A stretch of 34,236 nucleotides of DNA, taken from positions 1 through 34,236 of the forward strand of contig CAMKDG010000027.1 of NCBI GenBank assembly GCA_946411205.1. The letters are read 5' to 3'. The notes beneath the pieces are model-generated. The model had not been told where the DNA came from, did not search any database, and worked only from the letters and a program-made list of their open reading frames with translations. Of this stretch, positions 1 to 9,464 are shown piece after piece (the first letter of the stretch is position 1; every line of letters starts with the position of its first letter). Made by a program: the position numbers and the translations under genes. This DNA is from an uncultured Desulfotomaculum sp. GTDB lineage: Bacteria; Bacillota; Desulfotomaculia; Desulfotomaculales; Desulfotomaculaceae.

Positions 1-45
1 CCTTGTGGTAGTCAGTTTTTTTATTTCAACTGTCTACCACAAGGG
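1..45. repeat. Inverted repeat / hairpin at window edge
   Basis: CCTTGTGGTAG at the very start is matched by CTACCACAAGG about 20 bases later. The arms extend to 16 bp with one mismatch around a T-rich loop. It lies about 65 bp past the cysK stop and could be a terminator for cysK or for a gene left of the window, but there is no clear U-tract behind the stem on either strand. A related CTACCAC/GTGGTAG hairpin occurs at the other end of the window. Confidence 0.5.
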
Positions 46-110
46 GAGCATATCAATGACGGAACATGCCTTCGGGTTTTTCATCCTCACTGATTACCTG
101 GCAAACTCTC

Positions 111-1043
111 TTAGGATGGTTCATCTTTGAACAGGGGTGTGGATAGATAGCGTTCACCGGTATCTGGTAGCAGTGCCACTACGGTCTTACCCGTATTTTC
201 AGGTCTGCGAGCAATTTCCAACGCTGCATACAGGGCGGCCCCGGAGGAAATACCGACCAAAATACCCTCTTCTCTGGTTAAGCGGCGAGCCGTTTCCATA
301 GCCTTCGCTCCTGGAACTGGAAAAATCTCATCCACCAGTGATAAGTCTAATATCTCTGGAATAAAACCCGCACCAATCCCCTGAATAGGATGTGCTCCTG
401 CTTGGCCCCCAGAAAGTACAGGCGATTCAGCAGGCTCTACGGCCACTGCCTGTACGTCAGGCTTCCGTGATTTGAGATAGCGGGCTGTTCCGGTAATGGT
501 ACCACCAGTCCCCACGCCAGCCACAAAAATATCCACCTTCCCCTCGGTATCCTGCCAAATCTCTATGCCTGTATTTTCCAAGTGAGCCTTGGGATTAGCC
601 GGGTTAGCAAACTGCTGCAACATGATGGCGTTTTCTCGGCTGGCCACCAACTCTTCAGCCTTAGCAATGGCCCCACTCATGCCCTCACTACCGGGGGTAA
701 GCACAAGTTCCACGCCATAGGCCTTTAATAAACTCCGCCGCTCCTGGCTCATGGTCTCCGGCATGGTTAGCATTAGGCGCAGGCCCATGGATGCACAAAT
801 CATAGCCAATCCTACGCCCGTGTTGCCACTGGTAGGCTCAACCAATAGACTGCTCTGGTTAACGGTACCTTGCTTCATTGCCTCCTTAATCATGGTATAG
901 GCAATGCGATCCTTCACACTACCACCAGGGTTAAAGGATTCAACTTTTACCAAGACCTCTGCCGGCAGCCCTGCCGCTAATTTTGGTACGCGCACCAAAG
1001 GTGTTCTGCCGATGGTTTCCAAAATACTATTGTAAATTGGCAT
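111..1043 (-). CDS. cysK: Cysteine synthase (O-acetylserine sulfhydrylase)
   Basis: PLP enzyme that forms L-cysteine from O-acetylserine and sulfide in the cytoplasm. The 310-aa product has the family hallmarks in order: NPGGSVKDR around residues 38-46 with the PLP lysine K44, the TSGNTG substrate loop at 71-76, the glycine-rich phosphate-binding GTGGT at 178-182, and GISSGAA near the C-terminus. Length is normal for CysK. I chose the ATG at 1043: GGGAGG lies 7 nt before it, whereas the in-frame TTG at 1049 is only 1 nt from the ribosome site. A small spo0E-like gene ends 36 bp upstream on the same strand and may be cotranscribed. CysM or cystathionine beta-synthase-like enzymes are close relatives, but the motifs fit CysK best. 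Confidence 0.95.
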   Translation of the reverse strand: MPIYNSILETIGRTPLVRVPKLAAGLPAEVLVKVESFNPGGSVKDRIAYTMIKEAMKQGTVNQSSLLVEPTSGNTGVGLAMICASMGLRLMLTMPETMSQERRSLLKAYGVELVLTPGSEGMSGAIAKAEELVASRENAIMLQQFANPANPKAHLENTGIEIWQDTEGKVDIFVAGVGTGGTITGTARYLKSRKPDVQAVAVEPAESPVLSGGQAGAHPIQGIGAGFIPEILDLSLVDEIFPVPGAKAMETARRLTREEGILVGISSGAALYAALEIARRPENTGKTVVALLPDTGERYLSTPLFKDEPS

Positions 1044-1079
1044 ACACAAACCTCCCTGCTTACTTGCACTAACCTTTGC

Positions 1080-1256
1080 TTACTTTGTCTCTTCCTTTTG
1101 TTTGAGCAACCGGTAGTATTCATTTAATACTTCATTTAGTTTTTGGCTAGCTGCAACAACTTCGGGATCCGTTAAGACCTTTCCTGCTCCACTACTATGC
1201 AATTTTTGTCGTAATATTTCTATTGTGTTTAGAATCTCCTTTAGGTCCTGTGGCAA
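1080..1256 (-). CDS. Spo0E-like aspartyl-phosphate phosphatase family protein
   Basis: A 58-aa small protein not covered by longer ORFs. It has the two-helix layout of the Spo0E family: a first helix (IEILRQKL, residues 12-19), a GK-LTDPEVV turn (about 25-34), and the family signature SQKLNEVLNEYYRL (37-50), which matches the usual SQxLDxLLNxY apart from N instead of D. Members dephosphorylate Spo0A~P and restrain sporulation. Start is TTG with GGGGAG about 7 nt upstream; an ATG inside the ribosome-site region is out of frame. It is followed by cysK after 36 bp. Because the LD of the signature is LN here, phosphatase activity is less certain than family membership. Confidence 0.8.
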   Translation of the reverse strand: MPQDLKEILNTIEILRQKLHSSGAGKVLTDPEVVAASQKLNEVLNEYYRLLKQKEETK

Positions 1257-1366
1257 ATTGTCATCTCCCCATATTTGAATACAACTAGTTTACCCAGGAA
1301 GTAGGAAAACCCCCGCTCATGTCCTTAAATTAAGACAAACAGAACACCCTCAAGCGAGAGCGTTAA

Positions 1367-1375
1367 TGGTATAAT
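1367..1375 (+). promoter_or_regulatory. Extended -10 promoter for the holin-like toxin
   Basis: TGGTATAAT is a perfect -10 (TATAAT at 1370-1375) with the TG extension. No good -35 is visible, as is common for extended -10 promoters. It would start RNA near 1382, about 64 bases before the toxin ATG. Confidence 0.55.
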
Positions 1376-1445
1376 ATTCCTTGTACAACAGAAAAGGCTC
1401 CTCTAGGGTGGTCTGGCTCATCCCCGGTAGAAAGGGGGTGGGGCT

Positions 1446-1529
1446 ATGACAGCATTTGAAGCTTTGATGTTGATGCTTACCTTTGGCATCTTAATCGTGG
1501 CTATGTTGTCGCATAATAGAAAGAAGTAG
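1446..1529 (+). CDS. Putative holin-like toxin, type I toxin-antitoxin
   Basis: A 27-aa hydrophobic peptide with one membrane helix (about residues 5-21) and a basic tail HNRKK. The pattern of EALM-ML-FGILIV followed by lysines is typical of the Firmicute putative holin-like toxin family, which is thought to damage the membrane when its antisense RNA fails to repress it. A strong ribosome site, AAAGGGGGTG, lies just upstream. The stop codon runs straight into a 10-bp perfect hairpin, and a probable convergent antisense promoter lies about 150 bp downstream. Toxicity and antitoxin are inferred from family and layout only. Confidence 0.8.
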   Translation: MTAFEALMLMLTFGILIVAMLSHNRKK

Positions 1530-1557
1530 ACCTCCCTTGAGCCTGCAAGCGAATGGG
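1527..1557. terminator. Bidirectional hairpin behind toxin gene
   Basis: TAGACCTCCC and GGGAGGTCTA form a perfect 10-bp stem, the left arm starting with the toxin stop codon. On the plus strand it is followed by a short T-rich run, and on the minus strand by CTTCTTTCT. It could end both the toxin mRNA and a convergent antisense RNA. Confidence 0.6.
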
Positions 1558-1674
1558 AGGTCTACTCTTTTATAGTAACCTTGAGCCGGCCCCTGAGAGG
1601 GCAACTGTTGTGCTTTGACTGTGGGTGTTACAGCACCTGCAGTCTTTTATTTTATAGTTTACGTCTTTTTATCT
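1530..1674 (-). ncRNA. Predicted antisense antitoxin RNA
   Basis: On the minus strand an extended -10 (TGATATGAT, plus-strand 1681-1689) would start an RNA near 1674 running back to the bidirectional hairpin at 1527-1557. It would overlap the 3' part of the toxin transcript. This convergent layout is known for par-, TxpA- and BsrG-type loci. The promoter and both ends are predictions; no -35 is evident. Confidence 0.4.
1617..1660 (+). terminator. Rho-independent terminator (toxin mRNA)
   Basis: GACTG..GGTG and CACC..CAGTC pair into an interrupted stem around TTACAG, followed by TTTTATTTTA. It is the better plus-strand terminator for a toxin mRNA with a long 3' untranslated region. Confidence 0.55.
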
Positions 1675-1764
1675 AGATTTATCATATCACATTCTAGATT
1701 GAGTTTCCAGTTCCTGTAGAAACTATGACGGCCCATTAAGCAAGTCTGCACGTTTACCAAAACA

Positions 1765-1812
1765 ATGAGAAAAGGCTTCCCAAAAGTTCACTGAACTAAT
1801 GAGAAGCCTCTA
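1765..1812 (-). terminator. groESL operon terminator
   Basis: On the minus strand AGGCTTC and GAAGCCT form the outer stem, and an inner AGTTCA/TGAACT palindrome sits in the loop, followed by TTCTCATTGTTTT. It lies about 75 bp behind the groEL stop. Confidence 0.6.
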
Positions 1813-1885
1813 AAGAATACCTATGTGATCAAAGACCGGATGTTAAGAACTCAACCCTTGATAATAAAGGATTCCTGAGTGCTTC

Positions 1886-3526
<1,641 letters not shown>

Positions 3527-3598
3527 TCATGACCTCCTTAAAATTCACAATCTAATTTGAAAAAGAGTTACTTAGGTGTAAGTATTTAGAGTAAGAAA

Positions 3599-3883
3599 TT
3601 ACTCAATTACAGCCAGGATATCCATTTCACGCAGGATAAGGTATTCCTGATCTTCAATTTTTACTTCGTTACCTGCATATTTGGAGAAAAATACTTTGTC
3701 ACCGGCTTTTACATCAATGGTGGCGCGCTGGCCATTTTCTAGCAAACGACCGGGTCCCACAGCAACAACTTCACCCTGCTGGGGCTTCTCCTTGGCGGTA
3801 TCCGGCAATACAATGCCACTCTTAGTTTTTTCTTCCTGGGGCAGCGCCTTAACAACTACCCTGTCACCTAATGGTTTAATCAC
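3599..3883 (-). CDS. groS: Co-chaperonin GroES (Hsp10)
   Basis: A 94-aa lid protein of the GroEL chamber. It begins [11 protein letters not shown] and carries the mobile-loop region ([17 protein letters not shown], about 17-33) and the [14 protein letters not shown] segment, all as in the family. The start is GTG at 3883 with AAAGGAGGG 6 nt upstream. First gene of the operon, transcribed from the promoter at 3976-4004 through the CIRCE operator. Confidence 0.97.
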   Translation of the reverse strand: MIKPLGDRVVVKALPQEEKTKSGIVLPDTAKEKPQQGEVVAVGPGRLLENGQRATIDVKAGDKVFFSKYAGNEVKIEDQEYLILREMDILAVIE

Positions 3884-3936
3884 AAAAAACCCTCCTTTAA
3901 AATTTTAAGGTTTTTTTATAAACTACCTTTGGGTTG

Positions 3937-3963
3937 TTAGCACTCAGTGTCATCGAGTGCTAA
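3937..3963. promoter_or_regulatory. CIRCE operator (HrcA binding site)
   Basis: Perfect TTAGCACTC-N9-GAGTGCTAA, the canonical HrcA heat-shock operator. It lies just downstream of the predicted transcription start and upstream of groES, so HrcA should repress groESL at normal temperature. Confidence 0.97.
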
Positions 3964-3975
3964 CACCCAGTAACT

Positions 3976-4004
3976 ATAATATAGAACTGAGAAATTTAAA
4001 GCAA
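3976..4004 (-). promoter_or_regulatory. SigA-type promoter of groESL
   Basis: On the minus strand TTGCTT, exactly 17 bases, then TATTAT. RNA would start near 3969, just before the CIRCE repeat, which is the standard geometry for this operon. Confidence 0.75.
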
Positions 4005-4210
4005 ATACCCTGGAGAGAAATAAACCATAATTATCGCATGTAAATCCAGAATACGGGTATTTATCTTCTATTTTCTCCTTCTACATTATATTTACTGGGT
4101 ACGTTATTAATTTCTTCACCCACAAATTATTCTTACCAAATACCTAGGTATTTTATGCAATATTTATCCTATATTTTTCACCTTTTGTTAAAAATTTCTA
4201 TAATAATAGC

Positions 4211-4699
4211 CTAAGGGTGGCCGCATTCGCCGCCTTGGCCGCTGAGAATTTCCAAACCGTGGTTTAATACGGGCAAAACCACGGCCAAACATTCTCGCAC
4301 GCCTTTTACACTACCTGGCAGATTAATGATCAAGGTTTTTCCTCTGGTTCCACTGACTGCTCTGGATAACATGGCTTTCGGTGTTTTTTTAAGGCTTTCA
4401 ACTCGAATAGCTTCCGCTATCCCCGGTACCAAACGATCGATGACAGATAAGGTTGCTTCAGGAGTATTGTCTCTGGGACTTAGACCGGTACCACCGGTGG
4501 TAAGAATTAAATCTAACTTATGTTCATCAGCAAACTCAATTAAGGTTGAACGAATGATCTCCAAATCGTCCGAAATGACGCGATACTGCTCCACTTGCCC
4601 TAAATTAGCAACCATTTCCCCAATAGTTGCCCCACTGAGATCCTCCCGTTGTCCCTGGGAACCTTTGTCACTCATGGTAACAATACCTATTTTGTACAT
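4211..4699 (-). CDS. mog: Molybdopterin adenylyltransferase / MoaB-type protein
   Basis: A 162-aa single-domain MoCF_biosynth protein that activates molybdopterin by adenylation before metal insertion by MoeA. Seen: VTMSDKGSQGQREDLSG at the N-terminus, the family loop TTGGTGLSPRDNTPEAT (about residues 69-85), and a GSVKGVRECL region near the end. A ribosome site GGGGAG precedes the ATG. MogA and MoaB are hard to separate by sequence, so the symbol is tentative. It stands next to fdhD and two moeA genes, supporting a role in cofactor supply to formate dehydrogenase or other molybdo/tungsto-enzymes. Confidence 0.9.
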   Translation of the reverse strand: MYKIGIVTMSDKGSQGQREDLSGATIGEMVANLGQVEQYRVISDDLEIIRSTLIEFADEHKLDLILTTGGTGLSPRDNTPEATLSVIDRLVPGIAEAIRVESLKKTPKAMLSRAVSGTRGKTLIINLPGSVKGVRECLAVVLPVLNHGLEILSGQGGECGHP

Positions 4700-4780
4700 T
4701 TGTTTCTCCCCTCATTGTTTGATCTTACCTTCACAACACCCGACAGTTGGGTTACAATAAAACTAATTGTTAAAAAATTT

Positions 4781-4837
4781 GGCTTAGTTTGCCCTTAGTC
4801 ATATCGGAAAGTTTTATACTTTCTGGATAGGCTAAGC
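4781..4837. repeat. Dispersed hairpin repeat, copy 1 (fdhD leader)
   Basis: Positions 4785-4820 match 22082-22117 at 32 of 36 bases in the same orientation. The second arms differ but keep pairing (GGAAAG with CTTTCT here). An outer GCTTAG/CTAAGC pair encloses the unit. It lies directly upstream of fdhD. Its nature (small palindromic repeat or structured RNA) is unknown. Confidence 0.5.
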
Positions 4838-4860
4838 AACCTGACAGGGGGTTGGTAATA

Positions 4861-5649
4861 GTGGTTTGGGAAGTGAATAAAACATCAACTAAAATTATTA
4901 AAATTAAAGGCGACAAAATCATATCGACGGACGACACCATCGTGCGAGAGGTCCCCATTACCCTTTTCCTAAACGGTAAAGAATTTGTAACTATGGTTTG
5001 TTCTCCCCAAGGTTTGGAAGAACTGACAGTGGGCTTCCTTTGTTCCGAAGGCCTTTTACAGACACTGGAAGACCTAAAAGATGTTAAAGTTGATCTGGAA
5101 AATGGTCTTGTCCACATTGAAGCTGTGGAAGGTGAATCTGAAACAAAGTTTCTAAAGAGAAACATCACCTCTTGTTGTGGCAGAGGCAGGCCTGTTTTTT
5201 ATTTTGTGAATGATGCCAAAAGTATGAATAAAATCACTGCAAACCTACTGGTTACACCTGGTCAAGTCTGGGATTTATCAGACCGCTTAGAACAAATGTC
5301 GGTTCTCTTTCAGCAAACCGGTGGGGTTCACAATGCCGCCCTTTGTGCCGCCACTGAAGTGATTTTCTTTTATGAAGATGTCGGGCGTCACAATGCAGTA
5401 GACAAAATCTTTGGCCGGGCCTTTCTTAGACAGCTTCCCCTGGATGACAAAATTCTCGTCTTCAGCGGCAGGGTTTCTTCTGAAATCGTCATTAAGGTCG
5501 GCAAAATGGGGGTGCCTATCATTATCTCCCGCTCCGCCCCCACCGATTTAGCCCTGGAGATGGCGGAAAAGCTGGGTATCACTGTGGTTGGCTTTGCTAA
5601 GGGTGAACAAATGAATGTGTATACCCATCCAGAACGGATACTTGGATGA
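4861..5649 (+). CDS. fdhD: Formate dehydrogenase accessory sulfurtransferase FdhD
   Basis: Transfers sulfur from a cysteine desulfurase to the molybdenum/tungsten cofactor so that formate dehydrogenase becomes active. The 262-aa product shows EVPITLFLNGKEFVTMVCSP near the N-terminus, the cysteine-bearing loop TSCCGRGR (about 97-104), QQTGGVHNAAL and the family signature EDVGRHNAVDK. I chose GTG at 4861, 9 nt behind GGGGG; the TTG at 4852 is only 1 nt from that site. It runs opposite to the mog and moeA genes on either side and ends in its own hairpin terminator. Confidence 0.95.
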   Translation: MVWEVNKTSTKIIKIKGDKIISTDDTIVREVPITLFLNGKEFVTMVCSPQGLEELTVGFLCSEGLLQTLEDLKDVKVDLENGLVHIEAVEGESETKFLKRNITSCCGRGRPVFYFVNDAKSMNKITANLLVTPGQVWDLSDRLEQMSVLFQQTGGVHNAALCAATEVIFFYEDVGRHNAVDKIFGRAFLRQLPLDDKILVFSGRVSSEIVIKVGKMGVPIIISRSAPTDLALEMAEKLGITVVGFAKGEQMNVYTHPERILG

Positions 5650-5654
5650 GGTTT

Positions 5655-5692
5655 GGGGGTAGGGTTACGAATAACCTACCCCTCTTAATTTT
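5655..5692 (+). terminator. Terminator of fdhD
   Basis: GGGGTAGGGTTA and TAACCTACCCC form a stem with one bulged G and a CGAA loop, followed by TCTTAATTTT. It lies between the convergent fdhD and ModE-like genes. Confidence 0.7.
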
Positions 5693-5726
5693 CCCCAGGC
5701 GATTTTCCACCAAGCCGACAGATAAT

Positions 5727-6080
5727 TCATTCACCGGCCAAGGTCTCCTGAAAGATCTCCGTCACCGCCTGTTCCACCTTTTCCCGAAACTCCCTAAACC
5801 CCTGCAATAGTCTGCTGCCCTGGGGTGTGAGGCAGGCACCACCGCCAGCCTCACCGCCTACCTGGGTCTCCACCAGCTTAAACCCTAAATTCTTTTCGGC
5901 ATTTTTGATTTTACCCCAGGCTGCCCGGTAAGACATACCCATAACTTTGGCTGCCTTAGAGATAGAACCGTGCTGCTGGACGTGGTATAGCAGGTGATAG
6001 AGACCGTCACCAAAGTTCGTCCCACCGCAAACTAACCATATTTTACACCCTGGTTGAAACAACTCCCCAAAGGGCTTCAT
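5727..6080 (-). CDS. ModE-like winged-helix regulator (DNA-binding domain only)
   Basis: A 117-aa protein resembling the N-terminal DNA-binding half of ModE. Seen: GDGLYHLLYHVQQHGSISKAAKVMGMSYRAAWGKIKNAEKNLG, the LysR-like winged helix typical of ModE, then the QVGGEAGGGACLTPQG wing and a C-terminal helix. The molybdate-binding MOP/TOBE domains of full ModE are absent. Start: tandem ATGs at 6083 and 6080; AGGGG overlaps the upstream moeA stop and is 5 nt from the second. The ORF can be extended to 6218 but that part lies inside moeA. It follows the moeA-PBP fusion immediately, so is probably coupled to it and may control these genes. Confidence 0.8.
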   Translation of the reverse strand: MKPFGELFQPGCKIWLVCGGTNFGDGLYHLLYHVQQHGSISKAAKVMGMSYRAAWGKIKNAEKNLGFKLVETQVGGEAGGGACLTPQGSRLLQGFREFREKVEQAVTEIFQETLAGE

Positions 6081-6088
6081 CATATCCC

Positions 6089-8023
6089 CTAAACTCCCTG
6101 CCGATACATGATACCCCCACAATCTCTCAAATCGTAGCCTCCCAGAGCCTCCACCTGTTGACGAAATTCTGCTGTAGCAATAACCTCCAGCATCCGCTCT
6201 ATATAAGGGGTGTTCCAATATTCGCCGGGAATACAGAGATCGTACCGTTCTTCTACCACAGGTACAAAATCCAGTTCCAGGGCATTGGCCGCTGCCAATA
6301 TGCCTAAACCTGCATCAGCAGCACCACTGGCCACAGCTGCCGCCACTGACATATGGGTATATTCCTCCCGGTTGTAGCCATAAATGCGATCCGGGTCTAT
6401 GCCCAGTTGTTTAAGACGATAATCCAACAAGATGCGGGTACCCGCCCCCCGCTGGCGGTTAATAAACCGCATGCCTTCCCGGGCTAAATCCTCTAACCCT
6501 TTGATCTTGAGGGGGTTCCCCTTGGCCACCATTAACCCCTGCTGACGGTAGACTAAGTTCAACAATACCACCGGGCGATCCCCTAATAATCTCTGGATAT
6601 AGCTAACGTTGTAATCCCCGGTGTCCTCATCCAGCAAATGGGTACCACCACAATGGCATTCGCCTCTTTTAATGGCAGACAGACCGCCTAAACTCCCCAC
6701 ATTGGCACTGGAAAGGCTCGCCTCGGGAAACTTCCTGCGCAGGTGGTTGGCTAAAATATCCAAGGCCATATCATGGCTGCCAATCACCACCGTGGTTTGT
6801 CGAACTTCTTCTAAGGGACGCATTAGCTCCACCTTAACGCTCTCCCCGGCCCGAAAGCCTTCGGAAAGGCGTGGTACCCGTAACATACCATCTGCCCGAA
6901 CCAGCGACATGATTACCCCGGCCCCACGGGATATGGGTGTGGCAATAATCTTCTCCCCGACCTGTCCCATTTTAACCCGGATAAACTCCTCCACGCCCAT
7001 AGGGGAGGGCATCTTCCGTGAGATAATAGCTTCGGTGGTTTGTGGCAGCGGTGCAATAGAACCCAGTTTTTGATAAACCACCGGTCTGACAAATAATTCC
7101 ATGGTGAGGAAGGCGGAAACCGGATACCCCGGTACACCAATCACTGGCTTTCCCTTCACTTCCCCTAAAATTACCGGTTTGCCGGGTTTTATGGCCGCCC
7201 CATGGGTCAGCACCGTCCCTAATTCCCGGATAAGTTCAGCGGTGAAATCCTCCCTGCCGGCGGAAGAACCAGCGTTAATGACCACCACATCGGCCTGCAG
7301 AACGGCTTGCAGTACCGAATCCTTTAGCTTATCCCAATTATCCACGGTGATGGGCCAACGCAGTGCTTCGCCGCCCCAGGATTCTACCATGGCACCAAAT
7401 ACCCGGGTATTGTATTCTACAATATCTCCCGGTTTTAATTCTCCACCTGGCTGTACCAATTCTGTACCCGTTGGCAATAAAGCTACCTTCGGTTTCGGGT
7501 GCACCTTGACCCGCACGACACCACCCGCTAAGATCCCCCCTATATCCATGGGCCTAATGCGGTGATTGCCCGGCAGGATCATTTCCGTGGCCACCACATC
7601 TTCCCCAATGGCCCTGACATGCTGCCAAGGAGCCGCAGCAGAAGTGATTTCAAATACGTCATCCTCCACAAAATGAACATCCTCAATCATAATCACCGCA
7701 TCACAGCCGACGGGAATGGGATCTCCTGTATCTACCACTTGAGCCTTCTCACCCAACTGGATCTGTTTGGGGGAGGTATCCGAGGCCCCAAAGGTAAGAG
7801 CAGAATCCACAGCAATACCATCCATGGCCGAGGCATGATAATGGGGGGAGGAGTTTATGGCAAAAATTGGCTCCGCTGTAACTCGCCCCAAGGCCTGCTC
7901 CACCGAAATATCCTCCGGCGCACCAGGCGAGAGCGACCCCAGCGACGCCAAATGAGCTAAAAGTTCCGCCAAGGCTTCTTCCCACGGGCGATCATCCAGA
8001 TAAACATCGCGCTTATTTCTCAT
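6089..8023 (-). CDS. MoeA molybdotransferase fused to PBP-like domain
   Basis: A 644-aa two-part protein. Residues about 15-405 are MoeA: SALDGIAV-type AMDGIAVDS (67-75), TGDPIPVGCDAVIMIED, LPTGTEL, NAGSSAGREDF, KPGKPVILGEV and GVPGYPVSAF. These catalyse molybdate insertion into adenylylated molybdopterin. Residues about 415-644 resemble a periplasmic-binding-protein-like domain (IGSHDMALDILANHLRR, HLLDEDTG-YN, GAGTRILLDYRL, YTHMSVAAAVASGAADAGLGI), without signal peptide, so cytoplasmic. Such fusions are known in Firmicutes and archaea and are thought to sense molybdate/tungstate or a cofactor. ATG start with AGGAG 7 nt upstream. It lies 99 bp behind a second moeA and 5 nt before the ModE-like gene. 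Confidence 0.9.
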   Translation of the reverse strand: MRNKRDVYLDDRPWEEALAELLAHLASLGSLSPGAPEDISVEQALGRVTAEPIFAINSSPHYHASAMDGIAVDSALTFGASDTSPKQIQLGEKAQVVDTGDPIPVGCDAVIMIEDVHFVEDDVFEITSAAAPWQHVRAIGEDVVATEMILPGNHRIRPMDIGGILAGGVVRVKVHPKPKVALLPTGTELVQPGGELKPGDIVEYNTRVFGAMVESWGGEALRWPITVDNWDKLKDSVLQAVLQADVVVINAGSSAGREDFTAELIRELGTVLTHGAAIKPGKPVILGEVKGKPVIGVPGYPVSAFLTMELFVRPVVYQKLGSIAPLPQTTEAIISRKMPSPMGVEEFIRVKMGQVGEKIIATPISRGAGVIMSLVRADGMLRVPRLSEGFRAGESVKVELMRPLEEVRQTTVVIGSHDMALDILANHLRRKFPEASLSSANVGSLGGLSAIKRGECHCGGTHLLDEDTGDYNVSYIQRLLGDRPVVLLNLVYRQQGLMVAKGNPLKIKGLEDLAREGMRFINRQRGAGTRILLDYRLKQLGIDPDRIYGYNREEYTHMSVAAAVASGAADAGLGILAAANALELDFVPVVEERYDLCIPGEYWNTPYIERMLEVIATAEFRQQVEALGGYDLRDCGGIMYRQGV

Positions 8024-8122
8024 AGATTTTCTCCTAATCCTTTACTTTATTTACCATAAATTAATACGAGTAAATTTCCATGAGTCATTGTTCCTTACCC
8101 CTATGGCCAACGGCTGGGATTT

Positions 8123-9352
8123 TTAGAACAACCACACATCCACCAATTCACCGGCCTCAATCCCTTCTTTGTTTAAAGGGATATGGGCTACCCCAACAGC
8201 TTTGACCATCGTGCTGATCAGGCCGGATTTGCCAAGTACCGGATCGGCCACAATGGTGCCGTCTTCCTGCCGTCGTAGTGTTACCCGCAAGTAATCGTCT
8301 CTCCCGGTGGCTGAATGGATATTCCGGGTAATCGCCGCCCGGAGAGGAAAAGAACCAACGTTCTGGTATAACCCGCCAGAGGCAATCATGGGCCGGGCCA
8401 GTAAATCAAAAACCACCATAGCAGAGACAGGATGTCCCGGTAACCCCAAAACAACCTTTCCTTCCACCACCGCTCCAATGGTGGGTTTACCGGGCTTGAT
8501 GGCCATGCCATGAAACAATACACCGGGACTACCCATCGTTTCAATGACTTTAGCGGTAATATCCCGAGCCCCCACCGAACTGCCGCCGGAAATAAGCACT
8601 AGATCATTCTCAGACAATGCTTTGGCCATGGTTTGTTGCAGGGTTTCAAAGTGATCTTCAATGATACCGTAAAGAATCGGCAAGCCACCGGCTTCCAATA
8701 CTTGACCATAAAGGGTATAAGAATTGATATCTCGCACTTTACCCGGTGCTGCCGGTTGATCTGGCGCCATTAATTCATTGCCCGTAGAGAGAATACCGAC
8801 CTGGAAAGGCTTCATTACCGCTACCTGTGTTACACCCACAGCAGCCAGTAGGCCCAGCTCCTGTGGTCTTAGACGATGTCCCGCAGGGAGTACCACAGTC
8901 CCTCGAGCCACATCTTCACCACAGCGCACCAGGTTTTCACCAGGTGCCACCGGTCTGGTCACACCAATGGTTTGGCTATCCAATTCTTCGGTGTATTCCA
9001 CCATCACCACAGCATCAGCCCCCGATGGCAGCATACCCCCAGTGGGAATTAACCGAGCTTGTCCGGCGGTTAGTGCTTCACCGGCTTCTTCACCCATCAG
9101 AACTTCTCCGGCAACATCAACATAGGCGGGTAAAGATTCCGTCGCTCCAAAGGTGTCTCTGGCCCGCAGGGCATAACCATCCATAGTAGAGCGATCAAAA
9201 CCCGGTACATCCTCCAAGGCTATAATATCTTGGGCTAGAATGCGGTTAAGCCCCTGCAGGAGAGGCACCACTTCTGTTTTCGTACGGGTCGGCAAATGAC
9301 TTCGCAAAGTATCACGGGCCTGTTGTACGGTAAGTACATTAAATAGTTCCAC
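8123..9352 (-). CDS. moeA: Molybdopterin molybdenumtransferase MoeA
   Basis: A 409-aa stand-alone MoeA that inserts molybdate (or tungstate) into MPT-AMP. Motifs seen: STMDGYALRARD, IPTGGMLPSGADAVVMVEYTE, ILSTGNEL, ISGGSSVGARD, KPGKPTIGAV and LPGHPVSAM, with the C-terminal domain ending at ELVDVWLF. Normal family length. Start is GTG at 9352 with GGAG 7 nt upstream. It is paralogous to the MoeA half of the next gene; two MoeA copies in one cluster often suggest division between molybdenum and tungsten, but the sequence does not settle that. Confidence 0.95.
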   Translation of the reverse strand: MELFNVLTVQQARDTLRSHLPTRTKTEVVPLLQGLNRILAQDIIALEDVPGFDRSTMDGYALRARDTFGATESLPAYVDVAGEVLMGEEAGEALTAGQARLIPTGGMLPSGADAVVMVEYTEELDSQTIGVTRPVAPGENLVRCGEDVARGTVVLPAGHRLRPQELGLLAAVGVTQVAVMKPFQVGILSTGNELMAPDQPAAPGKVRDINSYTLYGQVLEAGGLPILYGIIEDHFETLQQTMAKALSENDLVLISGGSSVGARDITAKVIETMGSPGVLFHGMAIKPGKPTIGAVVEGKVVLGLPGHPVSAMVVFDLLARPMIASGGLYQNVGSFPLRAAITRNIHSATGRDDYLRVTLRRQEDGTIVADPVLGKSGLISTMVKAVGVAHIPLNKEGIEAGELVDVWLF

Positions 9353-9464
9353 AAGGACACTCCTTTTTCAAAAGGCCGGGCTTATTGTAAGACCAAGCCT
9401 TTGGCAAAGGCGACAGCCTTCGCTTTGATCATACTTTAGGCATAGACTGTAATGGATAAGCTAG
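9353..9464 (-). other. Hairpin-rich leader before moeA
   Basis: On the minus strand GCGAAGG/CCTTTGC and GGCTT/AAGCC form two consecutive stems in the 112 bases before moeA. I could not match this to the molybdenum-cofactor riboswitch or any other class from memory. Confidence 0.3.

Noticed and set aside
5727-6218. Long version of the ModE-like protein
   Set aside because: The extra 46 residues are the end of moeA in another frame; the double ATG at 6083/6080 has the ribosome site.
9353-9464. Molybdenum-cofactor riboswitch before moeA
   Set aside because: Stems are present but I could not match the conserved sequence of that class; listed only as a hairpin-rich leader.
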